Position numbers and translations under genes: made by a program. DNA of 64,000 bases, from NCBI RefSeq assembly GCF_003545765.1, contig NZ_QXIO01000001.1:434001-498000 (forward strand), given 5' to 3'. Source of the stretch: Colwellia sp. RSH04 (lineage in GTDB: Bacteria > Pseudomonadota > Gammaproteobacteria > Enterobacterales > Alteromonadaceae). Shown here piece after piece: positions 10,347 to 20,113 of the stretch. Position 1 is the stretch's first letter. Each line of letters starts with the position of its first letter. The notes under the pieces are model-generated. The model had not been told where the DNA came from, ran no database searches, and worked only from the letters and a program-made list of their open reading frames with translations.

Positions 10347-12534
10347 TTACTTCTGTCACTGTATTAGGGTCAACAACATATAGTTTTTCGCCAATTCGCA
10401 CTCTATTATTCGACGAAATGTTATTCCATTCACGTAACGCTTTAATTTTAACGTTATATTTCACCGATATTGCAAAAAGGGTTTCTCCCTTACTGACTTT
10501 ATGCGTCGTAGGTAACTTCGATTGTTCGTTTTCATCAACAAGGTTATTTGTTGTTTCTTCAACGACTACTTCAGTTTCTGAATCTATTAACGAATCTTCC
10601 TTTTTAACTTCTGCTGCTACCGCAGTAGAAGTTTCATTGCTCGCTTGCTCTTTGACTTGTTCGGTTAAGGTATCGCTTTTCAACACGTCAACTTTGCTAT
10701 CTAATTCAGTAACCAACGCAGCTTCACTAGTAATCACTTCGCTTTTATTATCAGCACTATTCTCTGTAGTTGAATCAATAACTAAAGTGTCACCTGACAA
10801 CAACTGCGCCATCGCAGCTTCTTTTCTAGCCAGTTCTTCATCGGTAATCGTGCTATTTACTGAATCATCAGATTTACGTTCTGCCGAATTAACTTCAGTG
10901 TTAGTCACTACGTCATTTGATGTTTCATTATTGATGACAGTAACTTTTGCCTCAGGTAATGGCGCATCGCGTTTTGCAGGGATAGGTGCTGTTGAGGTTG
11001 GCTCTATGCCACTATCGTCACTTAACTCGGTTTTGCTCGCTGCAGTCACTTCTTGCTCAACTAACTCTATGGGTTCAACGGCACTTTGCTGTACAACCAA
11101 TGAACTAACTGAATCTGGCGATGTTTCTGTTGTTGGCTCAAGTTTCGATACAGCCACTTTCTCAGCCGGTTCATTCGTACTTACTGGTAGTACTTCAGAG
11201 TCATTTATCGATGACAGAGCCGTATTTTCTGTTGATATACTTTCTGCGGGTATATTATCTGTGTTTACGTTAACGATTTCGTCTGTTGAAGCAGTAGTTA
11301 CTATAGCCATATCATTTTCATCAGTTTTATTCGGCTCTGATGTAATTGATGTGGTATTACTTTGTTCTATTGGCTGAGTTAACTTTTCATCGCTTGCATT
11401 AGTTTCTTTCGCTTGAGCCTCATTCGCTTGAGCCTCACTCGTGCTACTTTGGTTTGTCGATGATTCGATGTTACTTGCAACGACAACCGCTGCAATTGCC
11501 GGTGTATTACTTGACTTAGCCGCTGTTGTGTTTACGGTAGTCGCTGATGCCTTACCCACATCCAACGATGTATTTTGCTCTGGATATTTTTTAGTAATGA
11601 TTTCTCTTGAAGGTAACTTTTTACCTTTACCTGGAGATAATTTCACCACGCGCTTATTTGAACCACTTGGCTGAGTGAAATTTTGCTTTTTACGTTGCGT
11701 AATTTGATAACGTTTAGCCAAATTATCAGCTTCAATCAACTCTAATTCATTAAGTAAATATTGCTGCCCTTCCCAAGACTGAGGGTACATATTAGCAAGC
11801 ATAGTGGCATAGTTTTTAGCGACGCGACTTTGCCTTAATTTCATGTGCAGTTTGTAAGATAATGCTAAAGATTCTGGTGTAAACCGACGGGTATATCTTT
11901 CAAATTTTTGTTGATATTGCTTCGCTAAATTATAATCACCTTTAGCGTATTGTAATCGTACCATTTGAAATAGTGTGCTTGAATTATTTGGACTGTGATC
12001 AATAGACTTTTCTAAATAATGCTCTGCCTTGTCAAAGTTATCGACTTGCAAATAACATGAAGCCAAATTTTCATAACTCTTAGCAACTAAAATATAGCTA
12101 GGCACCGCAATTGCTTTTAAAAACTGTTTTTCCGCTTTATCGACTTGCTTTTGACGACAAAGAAAAACCCCGTAATTATTTAATGTGTCTGCATCATCAC
12201 TTTTTATCGACAACGCTTTTTGGTAGGACTCTTCGGTTAACTTATTCTCGCCAACCACTTCATAATAATGTGCAAAAGCAGTATAAACTTGTACTAATTC
12301 AGGTGAAAATTTACGTGCTTTCTCAAGGTTCAACTTTGCTTGGGCCATATTACCCATTTTCAAGTACCCAAGACCTAACGAAATACGGGTAGCGGCCATT
12401 TCATCTAAGTTAGCTTGGTTTTCTACAACAGGCGAATCATTTTCATAATTTTGCGTTATACAAGCAGACAATAAAAACACTGAGCCCGCAATAGCTAGTT
12501 TCGAAAAAAATGATTTTGCGTTAATTTTATCCAT
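10339..12534 (-). CDS. pilW: PilW/PilF-type TPR lipoprotein with C-terminal LysM domain
   Basis: Type IV pilus biogenesis lipoprotein (pilotin of the PilQ secretin in the PilF/PilW family). The ATG at 12534 follows GGAAATT; a TTG at 12543 is an alternative. A lipoprotein signal ends in FLLSAC. Six or so TPR units (about residues 45-270) match PilF, including NNYGVFLCRQKQVDKAEKQF. Unlike the usual protein of about 250 aa, this one has roughly 731 aa: a basic patch, then about 370 residues of Ser/Thr/Glu/Asn-rich low-complexity linker, and a C-terminal LysM domain (KVSKGETLFAISVKYNVKI, VRIGEKLYVV). LysM domains bind peptidoglycan, so the protein could tether the secretin complex to the wall; that is inference. 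Confidence 0.88.
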   Translation of the reverse strand: MDKINAKSFFSKLAIAGSVFLLSACITQNYENDSPVVENQANLDEMAATRISLGLGYLKMGNMAQAKLNLEKARKFSPELVQVYTAFAHYYEVVGENKLTEESYQKALSIKSDDADTLNNYGVFLCRQKQVDKAEKQFLKAIAVPSYILVAKSYENLASCYLQVDNFDKAEHYLEKSIDHSPNNSSTLFQMVRLQYAKGDYNLAKQYQQKFERYTRRFTPESLALSYKLHMKLRQSRVAKNYATMLANMYPQSWEGQQYLLNELELIEADNLAKRYQITQRKKQNFTQPSGSNKRVVKLSPGKGKKLPSREIITKKYPEQNTSLDVGKASATTVNTTAAKSSNTPAIAAVVVASNIESSTNQSSTSEAQANEAQAKETNASDEKLTQPIEQSNTTSITSEPNKTDENDMAIVTTASTDEIVNVNTDNIPAESISTENTALSSINDSEVLPVSTNEPAEKVAVSKLEPTTETSPDSVSSLVVQQSAVEPIELVEQEVTAASKTELSDDSGIEPTSTAPIPAKRDAPLPEAKVTVINNETSNDVVTNTEVNSAERKSDDSVNSTITDEELARKEAAMAQLLSGDTLVIDSTTENSADNKSEVITSEAALVTELDSKVDVLKSDTLTEQVKEQASNETSTAVAAEVKKEDSLIDSETEVVVEETTNNLVDENEQSKLPTTHKVSKGETLFAISVKYNVKIKALREWNNISSNNRVRIGEKLYVVDPNTVTEVNE

Positions 12535-12587
12535 AATTTCCAATGCGCTGAACGCCTCTTGTATTTATTTTTTACTAAAGCTAAACA

Positions 12588-13724
12588 CTATAACGTTTTT
12601 ATGGCGATACTGTCAGCATTAGTTTGATTTTTCAATGCATTTGCTTCACTAATAGCAGCAGTCCTTTTGGTTCTATCAAGCACATCGCCCGCTAATTGCC
12701 CACAAGCAGCATCAATATCATCGCCACGAGTTCTTCTGGTTATCACGGTAAGACCATAGCTTTGTAATACTTTATCAAATCGATCGATACGAGAGTTACT
12801 TGAGCGCTTGTACGGTGAGCCAGGGTAAGGATTAAAAGGTATTAAATTGATTTTACTCGGTAAATCTTTCAATGCATGAGCTAGTTCATGTGCTTGCTCA
12901 GTACTATCATTAACGTGATCTAGCATAACGTATTCAATTGTCGCTTGTTTATTCGCTTTTGAACCATCGATGTAGCGACCTGCAGCTTCAAGGAACTCTT
13001 CTAGAGGATACTTTTTATTAAGTGGCACTAACTCATTACGTAATTGATTATTTGGCGCATGCACTGAAATAGCTAATGCACAATCAATTTTTTCTTTAAG
13101 CATATCTAATGCAGGTACAACACCCGAAGTACTTACCGTAACACGGCGCTTTGATAAGCCATAACCTAAGTCATTTAACATCGTATCAAGGGCAGGGATA
13201 AGGTTTTTCATGTTAAGCAGAGGCTCACCCATTCCCATCATGACAATATTGGTAATAGGTCGTTTGCCAGCAATGCGAGTAGCGCCAATATCATTAGCGA
13301 CACGCCACACTTGGCCAATAATTTCAGCCATTGATAAGTTACGATTAAAACCCTGTTGTGCTGTTGCACAAAAAGTACATTCTAAGGCACAACCTACTTG
13401 AGAAGAAACACACAAGGTGGCGCGATCATTTTCAGGGATCCATACGGTTTCGACTTCCTGACCACCTTCTAATTTTAAGGCGTACTTTATCGTACCGTCT
13501 GTTGAGACTTGTTTTTCGGAAATTTCTGGTGCAACAATTTCACAGTTGCGTTGTAATTTCTCTCTTAACTTTTTGTTCAAGTTAGTCATTTGCTCAAAGT
13601 CACTGTAGCCAAAGTGGTAAATCCACTTCATTAACTGATCTGCTCTAAAAGGTTTTTCACCAATAGAATCAAAGTACTCACGCATACTTTTATGATCGAA
13701 ATTTAATAAGTTAACTTTACTCAT
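12588..13724 (-). CDS. rlmN: 23S rRNA/tRNA adenine-C2 methyltransferase RlmN
   Basis: Radical-SAM dual-specificity methyltransferase that methylates A2503 of 23S rRNA and A37 of some tRNAs. The radical-SAM motif CxxxCxxC is seen in [14 protein letters not shown], with [16 protein letters not shown], the NKKYP loop and the C-terminal [18 protein letters not shown] carrying the catalytic Cys. I choose the ATG at 13724 ([10 protein letters not shown], 378 aa); a TTG at 13742 is possible but not family-like. It lies upstream of pilW in the conserved block. Confidence 0.97.
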   Translation of the reverse strand: MSKVNLLNFDHKSMREYFDSIGEKPFRADQLMKWIYHFGYSDFEQMTNLNKKLREKLQRNCEIVAPEISEKQVSTDGTIKYALKLEGGQEVETVWIPENDRATLCVSSQVGCALECTFCATAQQGFNRNLSMAEIIGQVWRVANDIGATRIAGKRPITNIVMMGMGEPLLNMKNLIPALDTMLNDLGYGLSKRRVTVSTSGVVPALDMLKEKIDCALAISVHAPNNQLRNELVPLNKKYPLEEFLEAAGRYIDGSKANKQATIEYVMLDHVNDSTEQAHELAHALKDLPSKINLIPFNPYPGSPYKRSSNSRIDRFDKVLQSYGLTVITRRTRGDDIDAACGQLAGDVLDRTKRTAAISEANALKNQTNADSIAIKTL

Positions 13725-13838
13725 ACAATGATATCTCAACAACTTGACTGTAACAGGAACTAAACAAAAGGCTTAACGCAATAGAAAGCATTTTGCAAAG
13801 GTGCAGATTGTACGCTTTTCATACAAAAGCTGCAATTA

Positions 13839-13863
13839 TAGCCTCGCTTTATAAGCGAGGCTA
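13839..13863. repeat. 11-bp inverted repeat between ndk and rlmN
   Basis: A perfect hairpin with arms TAGCCTCGCTT and AAGCGAGGCTA and a 3-base loop. It has no U-tract on either side, so it is not a textbook terminator. It lies directly after the ndk terminator hairpin and before rlmN, and could be a second-stage terminator or part of the rlmN leader. Confidence 0.5.
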
Positions 13864-13873
13864 AAAAATACAA

Positions 13874-13907
13874 AAAGGATTTTACCAACAAGTCAGTAAA
13901 ATCCTTT
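13874..13907 (-). terminator. Rho-independent terminator downstream of ndk
   Basis: A perfect 12-bp stem (13874-13885 with 13896-13907) and 10-base loop, followed on the minus strand by TTGTATTTTT. It lies about 140 bases after the ndk stop. It suggests that ndk is transcribed separately from rlmN, or that read-through into rlmN is partial. Confidence 0.65.
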
Positions 13908-14046
13908 ATACAGAATTAACTTCTGTAATTAATTAGTGTTTAAACAATACAATTAAACTTAATTTGAAAAGTTAACGCAGAGCCTACAAGTGTAGGTGAG
14001 CATTCTCGACGAAAAAGTAAGTCTAAATGTGAAGTTTAAATGCTAA

Positions 14047-14478
14047 TTAACGAGTACGTGGACAAATCTCTTCGTCGGCAAAGAAATATGCAATTTCACG
14101 AGCAGCTGATTCTAAAGCATCAGAACCGTGACATGCATTTTCGTCGATTGAATCAGCGTAGTCAGCACGTAAAGTACCCGCTAATGCTTCAGCTGGGTTA
14201 GTAGCACCCATGATTTCACGGTTTTTAAGAACAGCGTTTTCGCCTTCTAACACTTGAACCATCACTGGGCCAGAAGTCATGAACTCAACTAAAGCACCAA
14301 AGAAAGGACGTTCGCTGTGCTCAGCATAGAACCCTTCAGCTTTTTCTTTGCTTAAGTGAACCATTTTAGAAGCAACAATTTTTAAACCAGCAGTTTCAAA
14401 ACGGTTGTAGATTTGACCAATAACATTTTTAGCTACTGCATCAGGTTTTACGATAGAAAAAGTACGTTCGATAGCCAT
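14047..14478 (-). CDS. ndk: Nucleoside diphosphate kinase
   Basis: Housekeeping enzyme that transfers the gamma-phosphate from ATP to NDPs through a phosphohistidine. The 143-aa protein begins [17 protein letters not shown] and contains the ATP-site residues [31 protein letters not shown] and the catalytic His in [16 protein letters not shown]. Length and start are typical. The gene heads the conserved ndk-rlmN-pilW block. Confidence 0.98.
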   Translation of the reverse strand: MAIERTFSIVKPDAVAKNVIGQIYNRFETAGLKIVASKMVHLSKEKAEGFYAEHSERPFFGALVEFMTSGPVMVQVLEGENAVLKNREIMGATNPAEALAGTLRADYADSIDENACHGSDALESAAREIAYFFADEEICPRTR

Positions 14479-14561
14479 GATAAGCCCTCTTTTCTCAAAA
14501 TAAGTGAATAAAATTCGTATTTTAAAATATGGTTTAAAATACGGTATAAATTTTGGGCGCG

Positions 14562-14591
14562 ATTATAGACGAAAAAAAAGTAAAAGCCTAA
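14562..14591 (-). promoter_or_regulatory. Probable sigma-70 promoter of ndk
   Basis: On the minus strand a perfect -10 TATAAT (14562-14567) is preceded, 18 bases upstream, by TTAGGC (14586-14591) as a weak -35. It lies about 85 bases upstream of the ndk ATG and no other gene could use it. Confidence 0.5.
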
Positions 14592-14679
14592 TGATACTTT
14601 TTAGTCAAAAAATCATAATAGACTTTTACTTGTGTAGCGATAGCAAAATAGCAGCAAACAGCAGCTTGAATTCAGTTAT

Positions 14680-14934
14680 TTAGGGTTTTTCTCGCTTTAA
14701 CTGAATAATAAGATCAATGTGCGGAATCAGCGCTTCTATTTCTTTTAGCTGTTGTCTGAGACTTTGCCATTGGGTTAATTCTAGTTTTCCTGAATCTAAT
14801 ATCGCGCATTTTAATTCTTCAACCAAAGAGTGCTCGTCATGAGATTCAATAAATTCATTAATGCGTAATAGGTCATCTAAGTCTGCTTGACTTAAAATAG
14901 CCTGTTCATCAATAGCTAACGCTTTTTTATTCAT
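14680..14934 (-). CDS. Conserved-type small hypothetical protein downstream of malic enzyme
   Basis: An 84-aa soluble, acidic, all-helical-looking protein with no motif I recognise. The ATG is preceded by a good Shine-Dalgarno (TAGGGGTTGCT) and it starts 24 bases after the malic enzyme stop, so it is probably co-transcribed with maeA. A repeated acidic/hydrophobic heptad-like pattern (LSQADLDDLLRINEFIE, LRQQLKEIEALIPHIDLII) suggests a helical bundle or short coiled coil. No function is assigned. Confidence 0.65.
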   Translation of the reverse strand: MNKKALAIDEQAILSQADLDDLLRINEFIESHDEHSLVEELKCAILDSGKLELTQWQSLRQQLKEIEALIPHIDLIIQLKREKP

Positions 14935-14958
14935 AGCAACCCCTAAATAAAATGTAAA

Positions 14959-16647
14959 CTAAATACTCGTACGACGATATTGGCGATACTCTGGAGTCCA
15001 ATAATTACGTTCTATTTTTTCTAAAAGTTCTTCGTCTGAAAGTGCTAATGCTAACTCTTGTTCAAAGGATACTTTCGCAATAGCAAAAGCGATATCTTTA
15101 CTTAATTGCCCTATACCTGTTAACGGCGGTAATAACTCTTCACCTTCATTATTTGCTACAGGTGATGCTTTCGCTAATGTTTCACTGGCCACCATTAACA
15201 TTTCATCGGTAATTCGGTTTATATTGGCTGAAATTACGCCTAAACCGATACCTGGGAATATATAGCTGTTATTACATTGTGCAATAGGGTATGAATTACC
15301 TTGATAAACAACTGGCTCAAATGGGCTACCAGTAGCGACAACCGCTTTACCTTTAGTCCAATGAATAACTTGGCTAGGGGTTGCTTCTACTTGGCGTGAT
15401 GGATTACTTAATGGAAAAATAATCGGTACAGGGCAATGAGAATGCATTGCAGTAATCACTTCCTCAGTAAACAAGCCCGCTTGCCCTGACACCCCAATAA
15501 GTACATCGGGTTTTGCGCCGTGCATTACTTCAACAAGCGAGGCATATTCACCTTCAATATCCCAATTTTCAAGGGCGATAGGTACTTGCACTAGTTTTTC
15601 TTGGAAATCACGTAAGCCTTTCATACCTTGTGTCAGTAAGCCATGTCTATCAACCATAAATACTTGGCTACGCGCTTGTAATGGCGAGATCCCTTCACTG
15701 ATCATTTGAGAAATAATTTGTTCTGCAATACCACACCCAGCAGATCCAGCACCAACAAACGCAACTTTTAATTGCGATAGCTTAACGCCTTTACGACGAC
15801 AAGCCGCTAATAAAGTACCGACGGTAACCGACGCGGTTCCTTGAATATCATCATTGAAACAGCAAATTTTATTTCGATAACGTTCTAATAGAGGCATTGC
15901 ATTGGGCTGTGCAAAATCTTCAAATTGCAACATGATATGTGGCCAGCGACGTTTAACAGCGCTAACAAATAATTCTAAGAATTCATCGTAAGAATCTTGA
16001 TCAATACGTTTATGACGCGCTCCCATATACATAGGATCATCAAGCAGTTTTTGATTATTTGTTCCTACATCAAGCATCACAGGTAATGTGTACGCAGGGC
16101 TAATACCACCACATGCGGTGTATAACGATAACTTACCAATGGGTATCCCCATACCGCCAATACCTTGGTCACCAAGCCCTAAAACACGTTCGCCATCGGT
16201 AACAACAATAACCTTAACTTTATTCTTTGTCGCATTACGTAAAATGTCGTCAATGTTGTATCTGTCTTGATAAGAAATAAACAAACCACGGGAGCTACGA
16301 TAAATATCTGAAAATTGTTCACAAGCATCGCCCACCGTAGGGGTATATATAATAGGTAGCATTTCTGCTAAGTGATCTTGTACTAATTTAAAAAACAAGG
16401 TTTCATTGTTATCGTGAATAGCACGTAAATAAATATGCTTATTAATATTGGTATGAAATGAACTGTATTGACGATAAGCACGATCAGCCTGCTCATCAAT
16501 GGTTTCAAAGCGTGGTGGTAAAAGACCCGTTAAATTAAAGCTAATGCGCTCTTCGTCACTAAAAGCACTCCCTTTATTGAGTAACGGAGTTTCAAGAAGG
16601 GCGGGACCGGCATGTGGAATATATAGAGGACGCTTTGTTTGTGTCAT
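14959..16647 (-). CDS. maeA: NAD-dependent malic enzyme
   Basis: Oxidatively decarboxylates malate to pyruvate with NAD. The 562-aa protein has the malic-enzyme N-terminal domain ([40 protein letters not shown]), the metal site in [11 protein letters not shown] and [11 protein letters not shown], and a Rossmann NAD domain with [15 protein letters not shown]. The length matches the E. coli MaeA (SfcA) type rather than the larger NADP-dependent MaeB fusion. The small 84-aa gene follows closely. Confidence 0.95.
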   Translation of the reverse strand: MTQTKRPLYIPHAGPALLETPLLNKGSAFSDEERISFNLTGLLPPRFETIDEQADRAYRQYSSFHTNINKHIYLRAIHDNNETLFFKLVQDHLAEMLPIIYTPTVGDACEQFSDIYRSSRGLFISYQDRYNIDDILRNATKNKVKVIVVTDGERVLGLGDQGIGGMGIPIGKLSLYTACGGISPAYTLPVMLDVGTNNQKLLDDPMYMGARHKRIDQDSYDEFLELFVSAVKRRWPHIMLQFEDFAQPNAMPLLERYRNKICCFNDDIQGTASVTVGTLLAACRRKGVKLSQLKVAFVGAGSAGCGIAEQIISQMISEGISPLQARSQVFMVDRHGLLTQGMKGLRDFQEKLVQVPIALENWDIEGEYASLVEVMHGAKPDVLIGVSGQAGLFTEEVITAMHSHCPVPIIFPLSNPSRQVEATPSQVIHWTKGKAVVATGSPFEPVVYQGNSYPIAQCNNSYIFPGIGLGVISANINRITDEMLMVASETLAKASPVANNEGEELLPPLTGIGQLSKDIAFAIAKVSFEQELALALSDEELLEKIERNYWTPEYRQYRRTSI

Positions 16648-16812
16648 GTGGCTGCTACTTATCTATTGAATGAATAATTTTGATGAATAATGAAAATAGA
16701 TTGAATCTATAGCGCGTGAGTATAATAGATCTAAAAGTTATAGCATAGTCTTACCAGTTCAATACCGATAATTTATCCTAACTATTTAGATAATTATTTA
16801 ACTCAATCACCT

Positions 16813-17025
16813 CTAATCCATTTCATCTATCCAAGCTAATTGAATGGCCTCTAACACTCTTTCGCCGCAATGAGCAGGATCGTCATCAAACCGTTCTAAG
16901 TTAAGTACCCATTGCCGCAGTTCAGTAAAGTGTAATTTATAGGGATCGACTTCTTCATGCTGATCTATTAAATCAAGCGCTATTTCTAGAGAATCTGTCC
17001 ACTTCAAGCCATGAGATTTTGTCAC
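16813..17025 (-). CDS. iscX: Fe-S assembly protein IscX
   Basis: Small acidic partner of the cysteine desulfurase IscS and regulator of Fe-S cluster assembly. The 70-aa protein matches IscX along its length: GLKWTDSLEIALDL, VDPYKLHFTELRQWV, the acidic FDDDP iron-binding patch and ILEAIQLAWIDE-like ending. In most gammaproteobacteria iscX closes the isc operon; here it stands alone, with malic enzyme downstream and a large AT-rich gap upstream. Confidence 0.93.
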   Translation of the reverse strand: MTKSHGLKWTDSLEIALDLIDQHEEVDPYKLHFTELRQWVLNLERFDDDPAHCGERVLEAIQLAWIDEMD

Positions 17026-17438
17026 GATTTACTCCCATTAAAAAATTAAATGAAACCAAAAAAAATCTGCGATTAGCATTAAGGCTAACCACAACAATAT
17101 CATTCTCGTTTTTCGGCAAAACTGGCAATCAGTTTGCCACCATTGCATAAATTTATTCATTAATAATAACCAATTAACTACTTGTAATTAACACCTTAAA
17201 CTAGGGAGTGAACTACGTAAAAAATATAAATTAGTTTATCAGGAAATATAGAAGGATAAATAGCATAATACCAATCCGTATATGAAAGTCTGAACAATAA
17301 AAACTAGCTAAATGTGGTTACAAGTATTCGATAAATAAATGCTTACTATTGAAAAATTAGCTCGTAAATTAGAATGCTATTTCTTTTATTCGTTATTATG
17401 TAGAATATATTTATTACTCATTTAGAGCTACTGTCATT
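17026..17438. other. AT-rich divergent intergenic region iscX / Lrp-family gene
   Basis: A 413-base AT-rich gap between divergent genes. It must hold both promoters, but no confident -35/-10 pair stands out. The stretch AATACCAATCCGTATATG near 17267-17284 resembles degenerate intergenic repeat debris common in Alteromonadales, but no second copy is present here. No RNA gene was recognised. Confidence 0.4.
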
Positions 17439-17897
17439 ATGGATTCATTTGATAAACATATACTAAGCATATTGCAAAAAGACAGTACGCTTTCAACCAG
17501 TGAAATTGCCCAGCAGGTTGGCCTTTCAACCACACCGTGTTGGCGCAGAATTCAAGCAATGGAAAAATCAGGTGTCATTAAAGCAAGAGTAGCCTTGGCT
17601 GATCCTGAAAAACTCAATGTTGGCTTAACTATTTTTGTTATGGTTAAAACCAATCAGCACAACCCAACATGGCTAGCCACTTTTGCTGAAATTGCCGATG
17701 AATTCCCTGAAATTGTTGAATTTTATCGCATGAGTGGCGCAGTAGATTATTTACTGCGTGTTGTGGTGCCAGACATGAAAGCCTATGACAGCTTTTACAA
17801 AAAACTAATCACGAAAACAGACTTTGCCGATATCAGCTCAAGCTTTGCCATGGAAGAAATTAAATACACCACCGCACTACCTATTGATTATATTTAG
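17439..17897 (+). CDS. Lrp/AsnC family transcriptional regulator
   Basis: A 152-aa feast/famine regulator. The N-terminal HTH (DKHILSILQKDSTLSTSEIA then LSTTPCWRRIQAMEKSGVI) is followed by a C-terminal RAM ligand-binding/oligomerisation domain (about residues 70-145), with the G-x-x-D motif in MSGAVDYLLRVVVPDM. The family senses amino acids; the ligand is not identifiable. Codons and length are normal. Its neighbour on the opposite strand is a membrane protein that ends 19 bases away, so there is no obvious adjacent transporter target. Confidence 0.93.
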   Translation: MDSFDKHILSILQKDSTLSTSEIAQQVGLSTTPCWRRIQAMEKSGVIKARVALADPEKLNVGLTIFVMVKTNQHNPTWLATFAEIADEFPEIVEFYRMSGAVDYLLRVVVPDMKAYDSFYKKLITKTDFADISSSFAMEEIKYTTALPIDYI

Positions 17898-17915
17898 TGA
17901 TTTAACTGCACATAG

Positions 17916-18677
17916 CTAAACGGATTTTGTAATATCCAGCTCTTCAATCATCTGCGCGTAAACCGCATAACTTGCATACCCTAATATAGGTAGCACAACC
18001 ACTAATAATGGCAGCGCAATAATCAAGGTAAACGCCATAATTGAGACCAAAGTAGCCGCCCACTTAAGCATTAACCATTTATGAGAAAAAACTTTTTTAA
18101 CCCCCACAGTGACCGCATTCACAAAGCCTATTTGCTGATGAATAATTAACGGAATGGCAAAAACGCCTAATGAAAAGCCGATAATAGCCATCACTATGCC
18201 CACTAAACCACTATGGAAAAGATATGAGATAATAGAATCTCTTAATTCTGGGTCAGTGAAAAAACTCTCATTCAACGGGATGGGTTCAACGCCAAAATAC
18301 AAGCCATAAATCACCAAAGCATCGGTTATCCAAATAAAGTAACAAAGACAAAGAATAAAGACCAAAAACCAAATGCCTTGATTATTTTCACCTTTGATTT
18401 TTATTAAATCAGAAAAGCGTGGTTTCTTCTCTTGTTGTATTAAAGCCGCAGCTTGTTGAAAACCAATAATCAATAAAGGCGCAACTAAAAAAAAGCCAGA
18501 AATAAAAGGAATAATCACTAATGCTGCATCAACATTAAGCAATAGCCAATATAATATGCCACCTATTAAACAAAAAAGACTACTAAAGAGAATACTGATG
18601 GTTTTTGAAGCAAGAAAACTACGCCAGCCAAAAGCTAACCATTGGCGAATTGAATATTGAGGTGGTTGCAATGTCAT
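17916..18677 (-). CDS. DUF2189-like integral membrane protein
   Basis: A 253-aa protein with about six TM segments (around residues 27-47, 50-75, 103-125, 150-175, 190-205 and 210-245). The start at 18677 (MTLQPPQYSIRQWLAFGWRS) has AGGT about nine bases upstream; the upstream TTG at 18704 is less likely. The N-terminal WLAFGWRSF and paired hydrophobic hairpins fit the DUF2189 family of unknown function. It is convergent with the Lrp-like gene. Confidence 0.7.
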   Translation of the reverse strand: MTLQPPQYSIRQWLAFGWRSFLASKTISILFSSLFCLIGGILYWLLLNVDAALVIIPFISGFFLVAPLLIIGFQQAAALIQQEKKPRFSDLIKIKGENNQGIWFLVFILCLCYFIWITDALVIYGLYFGVEPIPLNESFFTDPELRDSIISYLFHSGLVGIVMAIIGFSLGVFAIPLIIHQQIGFVNAVTVGVKKVFSHKWLMLKWAATLVSIMAFTLIIALPLLVVVLPILGYASYAVYAQMIEELDITKSV

Positions 18678-18817
18678 ATATTTATACCTAAAGCCATACT
18701 GCAATCAGCTTAACTGATTAGTGATTATTTAGGCTTGATACAAAACAGGAAAAGTTCTACTTTTACTGATAACTCATCGAGACTAGATTTACGATTTTCA
18801 ATGTTCAGCATATACAA

Positions 18818-18847
18818 AAGCCAACGACATTTACATACCGTTGGCTT
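18818..18847 (-). terminator. Terminator downstream of the putative porin gene
   Basis: A 9-bp stem (AAGCCAACG, 18818-18826, with its complement 18839-18847) and 12-base loop. On the minus strand it is followed by TTGTATA, giving a moderately U-rich tail. It would end transcription of the outer-membrane protein gene. Confidence 0.55.
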
Positions 18848-18864
18848 AATTTTTACCACTAGAC

Positions 18865-18920
18865 TAGGGCGTATTGACCTTTGTTTAATAAAAAATATCA
18901 ACAAAGGTCAACACGCCCTA
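18865..18920. repeat. Near-perfect 21-bp inverted repeat, MITE-like
   Basis: Arms 18865-18885 and 18900-18920 are complementary with one T/C difference, separated by a 14-base AT-rich loop. The arms read TAGGGCGTATTGACCTTTGT and their complement. If the element starts at GGGCG it is flanked on both sides by TA, the target dinucleotide duplicated by IS630/Tc1-type elements. It could instead be a long terminator. There is no second copy in the window. Confidence 0.55.
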
Positions 18921-18950
18921 TTAATTATTTACATAATAGCATTGAAGGTA

Positions 18951-19928
18951 TTAAAACTGAGCAGAAAACGATATACCATAGCTTTTAAAATCATCATCGC
19001 TATCGTTAGTACTTGTATAACCAGCACTTAATGAGTAGTTGTCATTGAAGAAATGCGTTGCCGCGAGACTATAATTTTCGTTTTCATCATAGTTCGCTGA
19101 GATAGACGTATATTGATTAAAATAGTAGCTTGAACCAACCGACCAATAATTATCCTCATCAAAATAATCATCATCCATATTATCAACAGTATATGCTGCA
19201 CTAACCGTTAAATAGCTGTCATTCGCAAGCAACATAAAATATTTACTTGAAAGCGCATGCACATCAAAATTTTCATCCGTTTCATAGCTAAAACCAATAT
19301 AGTCAGTGTCATTTAACGTTAAGTCATAGCTGGCCATAAAGGTAAACAGTTCAGCTGTTTGATGATACGTTGACTTAACAAGAAAGTTATCTGAAATTAA
19401 ATAGCCTAAACTTAATGAGTATGCGCTATCGCTATCGCTCATTTTAGAATAATCTTCATCCCAATTGTTAGGGGCATCTCCTTCAAGTAAAGCGGTTTTC
19501 CATGTGCCATCATAATCAGAGTAACTATAAGTGCCACCTAATAAAAAATCACCTACAAACCAATCTGCACTGATATTTACATTATTAGACTCTATTTCAT
19601 TTTCAAATTGGACTAAAAACATTTCAACCGATTGATTATTATAGGGTAGGCTCATCTTACGGGAATGCTCTGCAGACGTGTATTGATAGTCAACTGAGAT
19701 ATTACTTAACGTATTAATATAATCAAATTCATTTAACGGCCCTTTGGTTATTCTTTCATCAAAAAAGTATTGTGATGCAATGCCTACATTAAAAGCATCA
19801 CCATAGTTATAATCACTGTTGGAGTAATTAACAGAAGAAAACGATTGAAAACTTTTTGTTTCAGTCGCTTGACTTGAAAAAGCAATAGGTAATAAGACAA
19901 TTGCAGCAGCAACGAGAGATAATTTCAT
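18951..19928 (-). CDS. Putative outer-membrane beta-barrel protein
   Basis: A 325-aa exported protein. The signal peptide ends AFSSQA near residue 22. The mature part is rich in alternating aromatic/polar strands (YSYSDYDGTWKT, YTVDNMDDDYFDEDNYWSVG, ISANYDENENYSLAATHF) and ends in Phe (SFSAQF), the outer-membrane insertion signature. It has many Asp residues in predicted turns, giving an acidic surface. It looks like a 12-16-strand porin-like barrel of a lineage-specific family. The substrate is unknown. It has a good Shine-Dalgarno (AAAAGGATATT) and is monocistronic. Confidence 0.75.
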   Translation of the reverse strand: MKLSLVAAAIVLLPIAFSSQATETKSFQSFSSVNYSNSDYNYGDAFNVGIASQYFFDERITKGPLNEFDYINTLSNISVDYQYTSAEHSRKMSLPYNNQSVEMFLVQFENEIESNNVNISADWFVGDFLLGGTYSYSDYDGTWKTALLEGDAPNNWDEDYSKMSDSDSAYSLSLGYLISDNFLVKSTYHQTAELFTFMASYDLTLNDTDYIGFSYETDENFDVHALSSKYFMLLANDSYLTVSAAYTVDNMDDDYFDEDNYWSVGSSYYFNQYTSISANYDENENYSLAATHFFNDNYSLSAGYTSTNDSDDDFKSYGISFSAQF

Positions 19929-20113
19929 TATTTAATATCCTTTTAGGTTGATTTTTTACTTAATTACTAAGTAGTTGCTGCGCATTCTATATAAAGAAAA
20001 TATAAGAAGATAGTCGTTGAGACACTCGCTTACATTTTCAAAACATTTACTAACTAAATGGAATAATTTTATATCTATTAATCTTTAATTTGCTTTTATG
20101 ACTACTGAGTAAA

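Larger units (their letters stand above)
13725..14046. other. Intergenic region rlmN-ndk
   Basis: A 320-base gap holding two adjacent hairpins described separately (13839-13863 and 13874-13907), a small CCTAC/GTAGG hairpin just after ndk (about 13984-13998), and presumably the rlmN promoter near 13740-13830. No open frame of note was found. Confidence 0.6.

Noticed and set aside
10418-11377. A 319-codon open frame on the plus strand opposite the PilW linker
   Set aside because: It mirrors the low-complexity Ser/Thr/Glu region of pilW, has the same skewed composition and no Shine-Dalgarno or motif. It is an antisense shadow.
13839-13863. Terminator facing plus-strand transcription
   Set aside because: No U-tract on the plus strand and no plus-strand gene upstream that would need it.
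17267-17284. AATACCAATCCGTATATG as an intergenic repeat
   Set aside because: Only one copy in the window, so a repeat cannot be supported from this sequence alone.
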